Shown here piece after piece: positions 35,199-44,415 of a DNA stretch of 64,000 nucleotides. A program made the translations under genes and the position numbers. Each line of letters begins with the position of its first letter. Position 1 is the first letter of the stretch. The notes below the pieces were generated by a model. The model did no database searches, was not told where the DNA came from, and saw only the letters and a list, made by a program, of their open reading frames with translations. The stretch lies in NCBI RefSeq assembly GCF_014596945.1, contig NZ_JACVXB010000002.1:430172-494171 (forward strand). Reading direction: 5' to 3'. Source of the DNA: Aestuariibaculum sediminum (lineage in GTDB: Bacteria; Bacteroidota; Bacteroidia; Flavobacteriales; Flavobacteriaceae).

Positions 35199-37955
35199 AT
35201 GAAAAATTTAATAAATCACATAAAGAAATTTATGTTGTTGGTACTAAGCATAGCTCTATTTACAGGGTGTGAAGATGACGAAACCATACTTCCTAAGGTA
35301 GAAGCTAATTTCACCTACACAGTTAATATTAATACAGGAACAGTTACCTTTTTAAACGTTTCAGAAAACGGAAATACATATCATTGGGATTTTGGAGACG
35401 AAACGGGATCAACATTAATTAATCCTGTTAAAGTATATGCTAACGGTACCTATAACGTTACCTTAACCGTTAATAATGTAAGTGGGGCTTCCGATACATT
35501 TGAAGATACTATAACAATTTTAATACCTGAAGACGCTGCTTTTCCTATTAATTTCGACGATGGTAATGTAAACTACATGCCTACAACCTTTAATGGGGCG
35601 TCCTTTGATATTGTAGAAAACCCCGATTTAACAGGCGACAATGCCAATGCGTCTATGGTTGGTGCTATTACCAATAGTGGTGCGGCTTACGAAGGCATAT
35701 TTTTTAATCTAGGTGTTAATCTTGATTTAAGTCAGGGCAATACCGTTAAACTTAATGTTTGGTCAGATACAGCAGTAGACCTACTTGCAAAATTAGAAGA
35801 AGGTAATGCCGAAAATACAGAGGTTTCAGCTAGCCACACAGGTACCGGCTGGGAAACCTTGTATTTTACATTTAATTCTGTAGGCAGTTATGGTGTACTA
35901 ACACTTTTTATTGATGGTCCCGGAACAACAAGCGGTACATTCTACATAGATAACTTAGAACAAATCGACGAGGCCGATGTGCCTTGTCCGCAAACTGCGT
36001 TAGAATTTCCTATAGATTTTGAATGTAATGGTATTGATTATGCAACAAAAATAGTTGGAAATGTATCATTTACAGTGTTGGAAAATCCTCAGTTGTCAGG
36101 AATTAATAGCGAAGCCGGTATGGTAGGGCAAATAACAAATTCTGGGGAGGCATGGGAAAATGCATTTTTTAATTTAGATGCTGCAGTCGATTTTTCTGAA
36201 CAAAATGCCGTAAAATTAAAATTGTATTCTACGCAAGCTTTACCAATTAAATTAAAATTTGAAGACGGTACAGAAGCTCCTATTGAAGCCGACGTAAATC
36301 ATACTGGTTCAGGTTGGGAAGAGCTAACGTTTGTTTATAATTCTACGGCGTCTTATAACGATATGGTAATATTTGTAGATGGTCCAGGAACTGCTGCAGG
36401 AACATTCTATATCGACGATATCGAGCAAACTACAGGAGCTGTATGTGAGGCCGAAACTATGCAATCGTTGACTGCAGCCGATTTCAATTTAACGTTTATG
36501 GCAGACCCTACTTCTAATATTTTTGAAGATGGTGCCGATTTTGAATGGGTAGATAACCCAGATTTCGATAACGATGTGAATATGTCTTGTAAAGTTGGAA
36601 AAATCACCAAATTAGGCAATAATCCGTGGGATAACAATCAAATTGATTTAGACGCTAAACTGGATTTCAATGCGCATAGCGGATTTAAAATGAAAGTATG
36701 GTCGCCAAAGGCAAATTCCGAAGTAAGAATAAAACTTGAAGAAATTGGAAACCCAGGTAATAACGTGGAAAAATTCACAACGACTACAGTAACTAGTGGA
36801 TGGGAAGAGTTAACCTTCGATTTCGATGCCGCAGATAGCAATAAATTTGATAAGGTTGTTTTATTCTTAGATCTTAACGCAAATAATACGGATACGTATT
36901 ACATAGACGATTTCATGCTTTACGGAACTGGTACTGGCGGTAGTGGTTCTAATGATGCTGTTATTTTAGATTTCGAAAACAATCTTGCTGGAGTTACTGC
37001 TACAGAATTTAGTACTGGGGGCGCATTAATTGCTAATCCTGTTTCTGGAGGAATAAACACGAGTGCAAATGTTTATGAAGCTGCGTATACCACTGGTAAT
37101 GACTGGTGGGGCGGTATCGGATTTGTTTTTGATAGTGGTTTAGATCAAGCAAATACCGTTTATAAAGCAAAATTCTATTCTACAGTGGCACCAACTAATG
37201 TGTTATTTCAAGTAGAAGTAGACGGCACAAATGCGCCTGTTGGTAATGTTCAAGAAATCACTACTGCTAACGAGTGGGTAGAACTTACGTTTACCCTAGC
37301 AAATATTCCTGCAGGAGTGAACAGAGTATTAATTCGTCCAGATGTAGGAAACCAAACTGGAATGAAGCCAAATACGGGTACACTTTATATAGACGATATT
37401 ACTGTAGTTAGCGATGGCGGTGGTTCTACCGGAGGCGGTGGCTCTACTGGTGGCGGTGGTTCAACAGGGAGTAACCTAATTACCAATGGCGATTTTGAAA
37501 CAGGAACAGATGCTGGTTGGGCTATCTTCCAAAACGGTGGAAGTGCTGCTTTAGATAATACCGTAAATAATGGAGGTTCTTGGTCTGGTAAATTAGTGGT
37601 TGGAGATACTGGTGGAAATCCAGCCTTTAAGCAAGAGCGTATTGGAACTGGCAATGTAACTGCCGGACAAACCGTAACCGTTAGTTTCGATGTTATTGGA
37701 ACTGTTAGTCAGCCAGGTGCTGTAGTTAACGTGCTTCTTTTTGGTGAAGGTGCAGGTGGAGCGTCGTTTACGCATACTTTCGACCCTAAACCCAACCCAG
37801 AGGCTTCTTGGAGCACATTTACAGGTACATATACCATTCCTGCCGGTACGGATGTGTCCGAAGGTATTTCTGTATTAATTGAAGCGGTTTGTGGAGCTGT
37901 AAGTGGCTGTGGTGTAACCATGAATATCGATAACGTTTCAGTAACAGTTAATTAA
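35199..37955 (+). CDS. Multi-module glucan-binding lipoprotein (PKD plus CBM-like repeats)
   Basis: The 918-residue lipoprotein (lipobox TGC) starts with a PKD domain (YHWDFGDETGSTLINPVKVYANGTYNVTLTV by pattern, residues 30-110). Four jelly-roll modules of about 140 residues follow, each with a motif such as WETLYFTF or WEELTF, VLFIDGPGT and FYIDNLEQ or YIDDI. A flexible linker made of repeated GGGST/GGGGST units (about residues 738-757) leads to a C-terminal CBM4/9-like domain (NLITNGDFETGTDAGWAIFQNG by pattern). No catalytic motif is present. It should be a long surface glycan-binding protein. It sits 15 bases after the GH16 gene and closes the first half of the operon before a 151-bp repeat element. 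Confidence 0.82.
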   Translation: MKNLINHIKKFMLLVLSIALFTGCEDDETILPKVEANFTYTVNINTGTVTFLNVSENGNTYHWDFGDETGSTLINPVKVYANGTYNVTLTVNNVSGASDTFEDTITILIPEDAAFPINFDDGNVNYMPTTFNGASFDIVENPDLTGDNANASMVGAITNSGAAYEGIFFNLGVNLDLSQGNTVKLNVWSDTAVDLLAKLEEGNAENTEVSASHTGTGWETLYFTFNSVGSYGVLTLFIDGPGTTSGTFYIDNLEQIDEADVPCPQTALEFPIDFECNGIDYATKIVGNVSFTVLENPQLSGINSEAGMVGQITNSGEAWENAFFNLDAAVDFSEQNAVKLKLYSTQALPIKLKFEDGTEAPIEADVNHTGSGWEELTFVYNSTASYNDMVIFVDGPGTAAGTFYIDDIEQTTGAVCEAETMQSLTAADFNLTFMADPTSNIFEDGADFEWVDNPDFDNDVNMSCKVGKITKLGNNPWDNNQIDLDAKLDFNAHSGFKMKVWSPKANSEVRIKLEEIGNPGNNVEKFTTTTVTSGWEELTFDFDAADSNKFDKVVLFLDLNANNTDTYYIDDFMLYGTGTGGSGSNDAVILDFENNLAGVTATEFSTGGALIANPVSGGINTSANVYEAAYTTGNDWWGGIGFVFDSGLDQANTVYKAKFYSTVAPTNVLFQVEVDGTNAPVGNVQEITTANEWVELTFTLANIPAGVNRVLIRPDVGNQTGMKPNTGTLYIDDITVVSDGGGSTGGGGSTGGGGSTGSNLITNGDFETGTDAGWAIFQNGGSAALDNTVNNGGSWSGKLVVGDTGGNPAFKQERIGTGNVTAGQTVTVSFDVIGTVSQPGAVVNVLLFGEGAGGASFTHTFDPKPNPEASWSTFTGTYTIPAGTDVSEGISVLIEAVCGAVSGCGVTMNIDNVSVTVN

Positions 37956-37968
37956 AAATAATATAGAT

Positions 37969-38119
37969 GAAGTTGTCTTAAATGAAGTTTTGTCATTTCG
38001 AACAGACCTGAGAAATCTTCGGATGTTTCAAATGAAAGTAATGAGTTTCCGAGGTGCTGAAATAAATACAGCGCATGTGAATTCAAAATGACGGATGTAA
38101 CGACTTTTAAGACAACTTC
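37969..38119. repeat. 151-bp inverted-repeat element (REP/MITE-like)
   Basis: The ends are 14-bp perfect inverted repeats, GAAGTTGTCTTAAA (37969-37982) and TTTAAGACAACTTC (38106-38119). A second inner pair, GTCATTTCGAA and TTCAAAATGAC, extends the symmetry. GTCATTTCGA...GAGAAATC resembles small dispersed palindromic repeats of flavobacterial genomes. It lies between two genes of the locus and may act as a terminator or processing site. Confidence 0.7.
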
Positions 38120-38133
38120 CTTTTAAGATTTAG

Positions 38134-41100
38134 ATGGATAGTACAATTTTTAAAGAAGATTTTAAAATTTCAAAAGTGATGGAAAGCATTAAAGGAGAAA
38201 ATGTAACGTTGAATAACGAGGTGTATTATAAAATATCTAACAGCGATAACATGCGCCCGTTTTTTATGAGTATTGTTAGCGATTCGAACCACTGGATGTT
38301 TATTTCCAGTAATGGCGGACTAACAGCAGGAAGAAAAAACGCCGAATATGCTTTATTTCCTTATTATACCGACGATAAAATTACCGAAATGGCCGAAATT
38401 ACAGGCAGTAAAGCCATATTTCAGGTGCTTAAAAACGGTAAAAAAGTCATTTGGGAACCATTCTCTATCCGTCAAATGGGGATTTACCAAACCAAAACCA
38501 ATCTTTACAAGAATAAATACGGAAACAAAATTATTTTCGAAGAACATAACTTAGATTTAGGTTTGGTGTTTCAATACCAATGGAATTCTAGTAATGAATT
38601 CGGTTTTGTTAAAAAATCAACATTAATTAACAAAAATGATGACGCTGTAGAAGTGACCGTTTTAGATGGTTTACAAAACATTCTTCCGGCAAGTGTCACT
38701 TCCGATTTACAAAACCGACAAAGTAATCTGGTTGATGCCTATAAAAAATCTGAGTTACAAACCGAAGTTGGTTTGGGCATTTTTTCATTAAGTGCTGTTA
38801 TTGTTGATAGAGCCGAACCAAGCGAAGCTTTAAAAGCCAATACGGTTTGGTCTGCCGGATTCAATAATCCTACACATTTATTGTCTTCGCAGCAATTAAA
38901 TGCTTTTAGAAAATTAGAAAATATTTCAGAAGAAATAGATGTTAAAGCTGAAAAAGGAGCTTATTTTATTTCAGAAACTATTACTATTGAAGGACAATCT
39001 GAAAAAAGCTGGATGTTCGTTGCAAACGTAAATCAGTCGATTGCCGATGTGGTTAGAATTTCAGAATTAATAAAATCTGATAATAACCTTTTTGAAGTTG
39101 TGCAAGCTGATATTGATGCAGGTACCAAAAACTTAATTGGTTTAGCAGGAGCATCAGATGGTTTACAACTTACTGCCGACGATTTAGTTAACACGCGTCA
39201 TTTCTCCAATACGCTGTTTAATATTATGCGTGGTGGTATTTTCGACGATAATTATACCGTTGAAAAGGTAGATTTTGTAAAATACATTGCTAAAGCCAAT
39301 CATAAACTTTACAAAGAAAAAGAAACTGTTTTAAACGGTTTAAAAGACATTTTAAGTTTAAATCAGATTAAAAAACTGGCAGATCAAGACGATAACGCCA
39401 ATTTTAAAAGATTGTGTTTAGAATATCTGCCATTAAAATTTAGCCGTAGACACGGCGACCCAAGTAGACCTTGGAACAAGTTTTCTATTAATACAAGAAA
39501 CGAAGTCGACGGCTCTAAAGTGTTAGATTACGAAGGAAACTGGCGCGATATTTTCCAGAACTGGGAAGCGTTAGCGCATGCCTATCCTGAGTTTATCGAG
39601 GGTATGATTCATAAGTTTTTAAACGCCACAACATTTGAAGGTTACAATCCGTATCGTGTTACAAAAGATGGTTTCGACTGGGAAGTTATTGAAGAAAACG
39701 ATCCGTGGTCGTACATAGGTTATTGGGGTGATCATCAAATTATATACTTGCTTAAATTCCTTGAATTTATTGAAGATTATTATCCTGGTAAACTGGAAGA
39801 ACTTTTTAACGACAATGTGTTTGTTTATGCCAATGTGCCTTATAAAATCAAGGCGTATCAAGATATTTTAAAGAATCCGAAAGATACTATCGATTTCGAT
39901 TATAAACTCGATGAAAAAATCCATAATAAAAGAGATGAAGAAGGTGCCGATGGTGCTTTACTAACCGATGGAAGCGCTAATATTTACCATGTTAACCTCA
40001 TTGAAAAATTATTAGCAACGGTATTGGCTAAAATGTCAAACTTTATTCCAGAAGGTGGTATTTGGTTAAATACACAACGTCCAGAATGGAACGATGCCAA
40101 CAACGCATTGGTGGGTAACGGTGTTTCAATGGTAACCTTGTATTATTTATACAGATTTTTAAATTTCTTTGAAAAAGTAGTTGCTAAGGCACAAACCAAA
40201 GAGGTAAAAGTATCTCAGGAATTACTGACTTGTTTTGAAACTATTCTTAACACCTTAGAAAACAATATACATATATTATCGGAAGCTATTTCCGATACCG
40301 ATAGAAAGACCGTTTTAGATGGCCTTGGTGAAGCGGCAAGCAATTACAGAACACAAATTTACAACGAAGGTTTTTCTAGTGAAAAATCTACTTTAAGTTT
40401 AGATAAGGTTATCGATTTTATAGCAACGTCTAAAGCCTTTTTAGAGCAAAGTATCAATGCCAATAAACGTGCAGATAATTTGTATCACGCTTATAATTTA
40501 ATGACGGTTGAAAGCGATACTGAAGTTTCAATTTCGTATTTATCTGAAATGTTAGAAGGTCAGGTAGCCGTTTTAAGTTCGGGGTATTTATCGCCGGTTC
40601 AGGCTTTAAAATTACTCGACGGATTAAAGCAAAGCGCACTGTTTAGAGACGATCAGTACAGTTATATTTTATACCCGAATAAAGAATTGCCACGTTTCGA
40701 TAAGAAAAACAATATTTCTTCAGATAAAGTTGAGCAATCGCAATTATTACAAACCTTAGTAAAAAATGGCAACCGACAGGTTATTGAACAGGATGCTAAC
40801 GGAAATTATCATTTTAATGCCAGTTTCAACAATGCCAATAGTTTAAAGGCGGCTTTAGAGTCGTTAGATAAAAATTATCAGGATTTAGTTGAAAAAGAAG
40901 AAGGTTTACTATTGCAGATTTTCGAAGACATTTTCGATCATAAATCGTTTACTGGGCGTTCAGGAACTTTCTTTGGTTACGAAGGTTTAGGGTCAATTTA
41001 CTGGCATATGGTTTCCAAATTGTTATTAGCCGTTCAAGAGAATTGCTGGTTAGCGATTAATACCAACGAAAGTGCAGAAACTATTGGCCGTTTATTAGAG

Positions 41101-41589
41101 CATTATTACGAAATAAATGCTGGAATCGGGGTACATAAATCGCCAGAATTATATGGTGCTTTCCCAACAGATCCGTACTCGCATACGCCGGCAACCAAAG
41201 GGGCGCAACAACCAGGAATGACTGGTCAGGTTAAAGAAGATGTGTTATGTAGAATTGGCGAATTAGGTGTTTTTGTTGAAAATGGAAACATCATCTTTAA
41301 TCCGAGATTGCTTCAAACCAAAGAGTTTTTAAGTGAGCCTGCTGTTTTTCAATTTGTAAATATCAATAAAGAAAAGCAAGAGATTGCTTTAACAGAAAAC
41401 AGTCTTGCTTTTTCGTATTGCCAAGTGCCTGTGGTTTATAAACTTTCAAACGAAGAAAAAGTAGAAGTATTCTTTAACGATGGAACACAAGAGACTTTTG
41501 AAACCTTATCGTTAAACGGAAAAGTATCCAAATCGATTTTCAAAAGAGATGGAAAAATAAACCGAATCGAAGTGTTCTTCGGCAAATAA
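38134..41589 (+). CDS. Probable cytosolic GH-Q beta-1,3-glucan phosphorylase (GH149/GH161/GH94-like)
   Basis: The 1151-residue protein has no signal peptide, so it is cytosolic. The architecture fits clan GH-Q phosphorylases: an N-terminal beta-rich domain (FMSIVSDSNHWMFISSNGGLTAGRKNAEYALFPYYTDDK by pattern) like the GH94 beta-sandwich, a linker, and an (alpha/alpha)6 barrel with RHGDPSRPWNKFSI, DYEGNWRDIFQNWEA, WSYIGYWGDHQIIYLLK and RPEWNDANNALVGNG. The size and the position beside laminarin genes fit a GH149-type beta-1,3-oligoglucan phosphorylase, which would release glucose 1-phosphate from imported laminari-oligosaccharides. I cannot separate GH149 from GH161 by eye. It overlaps no neighbour and is followed within six bases by a GH17 gene. 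Confidence 0.65.
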   Translation: MDSTIFKEDFKISKVMESIKGENVTLNNEVYYKISNSDNMRPFFMSIVSDSNHWMFISSNGGLTAGRKNAEYALFPYYTDDKITEMAEITGSKAIFQVLKNGKKVIWEPFSIRQMGIYQTKTNLYKNKYGNKIIFEEHNLDLGLVFQYQWNSSNEFGFVKKSTLINKNDDAVEVTVLDGLQNILPASVTSDLQNRQSNLVDAYKKSELQTEVGLGIFSLSAVIVDRAEPSEALKANTVWSAGFNNPTHLLSSQQLNAFRKLENISEEIDVKAEKGAYFISETITIEGQSEKSWMFVANVNQSIADVVRISELIKSDNNLFEVVQADIDAGTKNLIGLAGASDGLQLTADDLVNTRHFSNTLFNIMRGGIFDDNYTVEKVDFVKYIAKANHKLYKEKETVLNGLKDILSLNQIKKLADQDDNANFKRLCLEYLPLKFSRRHGDPSRPWNKFSINTRNEVDGSKVLDYEGNWRDIFQNWEALAHAYPEFIEGMIHKFLNATTFEGYNPYRVTKDGFDWEVIEENDPWSYIGYWGDHQIIYLLKFLEFIEDYYPGKLEELFNDNVFVYANVPYKIKAYQDILKNPKDTIDFDYKLDEKIHNKRDEEGADGALLTDGSANIYHVNLIEKLLATVLAKMSNFIPEGGIWLNTQRPEWNDANNALVGNGVSMVTLYYLYRFLNFFEKVVAKAQTKEVKVSQELLTCFETILNTLENNIHILSEAISDTDRKTVLDGLGEAASNYRTQIYNEGFSSEKSTLSLDKVIDFIATSKAFLEQSINANKRADNLYHAYNLMTVESDTEVSISYLSEMLEGQVAVLSSGYLSPVQALKLLDGLKQSALFRDDQYSYILYPNKELPRFDKKNNISSDKVEQSQLLQTLVKNGNRQVIEQDANGNYHFNASFNNANSLKAALESLDKNYQDLVEKEEGLLLQIFEDIFDHKSFTGRSGTFFGYEGLGSIYWHMVSKLLLAVQENCWLAINTNESAETIGRLLEHYYEINAGIGVHKSPELYGAFPTDPYSHTPATKGAQQPGMTGQVKEDVLCRIGELGVFVENGNIIFNPRLLQTKEFLSEPAVFQFVNINKEKQEIALTENSLAFSYCQVPVVYKLSNEEKVEVFFNDGTQETFETLSLNGKVSKSIFKRDGKINRIEVFFGK

Positions 41590-41595
41590 AAAAAC

Positions 41596-42873
41596 ATGTT
41601 AAGAACAGTTATACATATTTGTTTAATACTATTTTCAATACTAATATTTATGTTAGGATGCAACGAAAAGCCAACGGCTACTAAAGATGCAACAGCAGCC
41701 GAGATTTTAGGAAATCCAGAATATTTAGCTATTTCTTACGGTGGCTATCGTCAAAAAACCAGAGATGTGCAGCCAACCATCGACGAATTAAAAGACGATA
41801 TGAAGATTTTAGCGGCCATGGGCGTTAAATTGTTAAGAACCTACAATGTGCAATTGCCACATGCTTCAAACGTAATTAAAGCGATTAGCGAATTAAAAGC
41901 AGAAGACCCCAACTTCGAAATGTATGTGATGTTGGGTGCCTGGATAGATTGCCAAAATGCATGGACAGGGCTTCAACCCAATCATGAAATAGAAAGCACT
42001 CAAAATGCAGCCGAAATAGAGCGTGCCGTAGCTTTGGCTCAACAGTACCCCGATATTGTTAAAATATTAGCAGTAGGAAACGAGGCGATGGTACATTGGG
42101 CAACCAGCTATTTTGTTAGACCAAAGGTAATTTTAAAATATGTAAACTATTTACAAGACTTAAAAGAAAAAGGGAAATTACCTAAAACCTTGTGGATTAC
42201 AAGTTCCGACGATTTTTCATCGTGGGGCGGGGGCGATCCGGCTTATCATACGCCAGACTTAGAAAAATTAATGCGTGCTGTAGATTATATCAGTTTTCAT
42301 ACCTACCCAATGCATAATTCGCATTATAACCCAGATTTCTGGTTAATGCCAGAATCTGAAAAATCGCTTTCAAAAGAAAAACAAGTGGAGTTGGCGATGC
42401 AACGTGCTTTAAAATTTGCTCAAAAACAATACGATAGCGTAACTAATTACATGAAAAGCTTGGGCATAAATAAACCGGTTCATATTGGCGAAACAGGTTG
42501 GGCAACTTATTCAAACGAACTCTATGGCGACCATGGTTCTCGTGCTTGCGACGAATATAAATCTGGATTGTATTATAAATTAATGCGAGATTGGACCAAC
42601 AAAAACAATATTACTTGTTTCTATTTTGAAGCTTTCGATGAACAATGGAAGGATGCAAATAATTCGGGTGGTTCAGAAAATCATTTTGGCTTAATAAACC
42701 TTAAAGGAGAAGCCAAATATGCCATTTGGAATTTAGTAGATGAAGATAAATTTAAAGGTTTAACACGAAACGGAAACCCCATAACAAAAACCTTTAAAGG
42801 CGATTTAAAGCTGTTAAAAAGTTATGTTTTAGCACCACCAACTCAAGAGGAATTTCAAGCTGTGCACCATTAA
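41596..42873 (+). CDS. GH17 beta-1,3-glucanase lipoprotein
   Basis: The 425-residue protein has a lipoprotein signal (ILFSILIFMLGC). It is a clan GH-A TIM barrel of the GH17 type: acid/base E163 in AVGNEAMVHW, nucleophile E299 in HIGETGWATYS, and ISFHTYPMHN on the preceding strand. GH17 enzymes cut linear beta-1,3-glucan or transfer glucan chains. It should act in the periplasm or on the surface. The gene lies in a run of closely spaced genes with GH30, the transporter and a second, cytosolic GH17. Confidence 0.9.
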   Translation: MLRTVIHICLILFSILIFMLGCNEKPTATKDATAAEILGNPEYLAISYGGYRQKTRDVQPTIDELKDDMKILAAMGVKLLRTYNVQLPHASNVIKAISELKAEDPNFEMYVMLGAWIDCQNAWTGLQPNHEIESTQNAAEIERAVALAQQYPDIVKILAVGNEAMVHWATSYFVRPKVILKYVNYLQDLKEKGKLPKTLWITSSDDFSSWGGGDPAYHTPDLEKLMRAVDYISFHTYPMHNSHYNPDFWLMPESEKSLSKEKQVELAMQRALKFAQKQYDSVTNYMKSLGINKPVHIGETGWATYSNELYGDHGSRACDEYKSGLYYKLMRDWTNKNNITCFYFEAFDEQWKDANNSGGSENHFGLINLKGEAKYAIWNLVDEDKFKGLTRNGNPITKTFKGDLKLLKSYVLAPPTQEEFQAVHH

Positions 42874-42884
42874 AAATATTTAAA

Positions 42885-44381
42885 ATGAAGACGCTACAAA
42901 AGTACATTATTTTAAGTCTGTTAACTGTTATGAGTTGTATGGAAAATAAAGAGGTTTTACAAGTTGAAATTTTTGAAACTTCAGCTAAAGGGCATGCATT
43001 AACCAAGATTGAAACTTTTGGAAATCAAGTTAATGATTCGGTTGTAAAGGTCGAATTATTTCCAGAAACAACATTTCAAACCATAACAGGCTTTGGAGGT
43101 GCTTTTACAGAGTCTTCGGCGTATTTATTAAATAAGTTAAGCAAGAAAAACAGAGATACTATTTTAAAAGCGTATTTCTCGAAAGATGGTGCGAATTATT
43201 CCTTAACGAGAACACACATGAATTCTTGCGATTTCTCTTTAAGTCAGTATAGTTATTCGCCTGTTGAAGATGATATCAATCTAGAACATTTTACCATTGA
43301 AGCTGATACATCCGATTTAATTCCAATGATTAAAGATGCTATGAAAGTTTCAGAAGATGGTTTTAAAATTTTTGCATCACCTTGGACAGCGGCACCGTGG
43401 ATGAAAGATAACAACCATTGGGTTGGCGGTAAACTGCTTCCGAAGTATTACGACACTTGGGCACTTTTCTTTTCAAAATATATAAAAGCGTATCAGGAAG
43501 AAGGCATCGATATTTGGGGTTTTACTGTTGAAAACGAACCGCATGGTAACGGCAATAATTGGGAAAGTATGCATTTTACACCCAAGGAAATGACCGATTT
43601 TGTAGAGTTTCATTTAGGACCAAAATTAGAAGCCGATGGTTATGGCGATAAAATTATTTTAGGCTACGACCAGAATAGAGCAGGTTTAAAAGAATGGGTA
43701 GACGAAATGTATCGCGATGAAAAATCGTCTAAGTATTTCCACGGAACAGCCATACATTGGTATGAAAGTACCTATGAGGTTTTTCCTGAAGCCTTGCAGT
43801 ATGCCCATAACAAAGCGCCTAACAAATATTTAATTGAAACCGAAGGTTGTGTCGATTCTCAAGTGCCCGAATGGAAAGACGATGCCTGGTACTGGAAAAA
43901 AGAAGCTACCGATTGGGGGTGGGATTGGGCAGCGGCAGACGAAAAATATTTACACCCAAAATACGCACCTGTAAACCGTTATGCCAGAGATATTATTGGC
44001 TGCCTTAATAATTGGGTAGATGGTTGGGTAGACTGGAATATGGTTTTAGACCGACAAGGTGGACCAAACTGGTTTAAAAACTGGTGCGTTGCACCTGTAA
44101 TTGTAGATGATGAAAATGACGAGGTGTATTTTACACCCTTATACTACACCATGGCGCATTTTAGTAAATACATCAGGCCAGGTGCAAAGGTAATTTTGGT
44201 AGATAATCAAGATGAAAAATTGCAGGTTACTGCTGCTCAAAATCTCGACGGATCTATAGCAGTTGTAATTTTCAATGAATTTGAAACACCAAAATCTATT
44301 TCGCTTTCGCTGGAAGGAAAAACAGCCGACTTCAACATAGATGGACAAGCCTTACAAACTGTATTTATACAGAAAACATAA
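42885..44381 (+). CDS. GH30 beta-glucosidase/beta-1,6-glucanase lipoprotein
   Basis: The 498-residue lipoprotein (lipobox MSC) belongs to GH30: FQTITGFGGAFTESSAYLL at the first strand, ASPWTAAPWMKDN, acid/base E218 in TVENEPHG and nucleophile E320 in LIETEGCVD, and the C-terminal beta domain with a conserved YTMAHFSKYIRPGA. In Bacteroidota laminarin loci GH30 enzymes remove beta-1,6-linked glucose branches from the beta-1,3 backbone. It is likely subfamily GH30_1 or GH30_3 by resemblance. It lies 12 bases after the GH17 gene. Confidence 0.92.
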   Translation: MKTLQKYIILSLLTVMSCMENKEVLQVEIFETSAKGHALTKIETFGNQVNDSVVKVELFPETTFQTITGFGGAFTESSAYLLNKLSKKNRDTILKAYFSKDGANYSLTRTHMNSCDFSLSQYSYSPVEDDINLEHFTIEADTSDLIPMIKDAMKVSEDGFKIFASPWTAAPWMKDNNHWVGGKLLPKYYDTWALFFSKYIKAYQEEGIDIWGFTVENEPHGNGNNWESMHFTPKEMTDFVEFHLGPKLEADGYGDKIILGYDQNRAGLKEWVDEMYRDEKSSKYFHGTAIHWYESTYEVFPEALQYAHNKAPNKYLIETEGCVDSQVPEWKDDAWYWKKEATDWGWDWAAADEKYLHPKYAPVNRYARDIIGCLNNWVDGWVDWNMVLDRQGGPNWFKNWCVAPVIVDDENDEVYFTPLYYTMAHFSKYIRPGAKVILVDNQDEKLQVTAAQNLDGSIAVVIFNEFETPKSISLSLEGKTADFNIDGQALQTVFIQKT

Positions 44382-44415
44382 AATAACGAACATCACTAAC
44401 TAATACGACTATAAG

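Noticed and set aside
37385-37654. Proline-rich minus-strand open frame opposite the GGGGST linker
   Set aside because: It is the complement of the Gly/Ser-rich linker of the binding lipoprotein and lacks its own signals.
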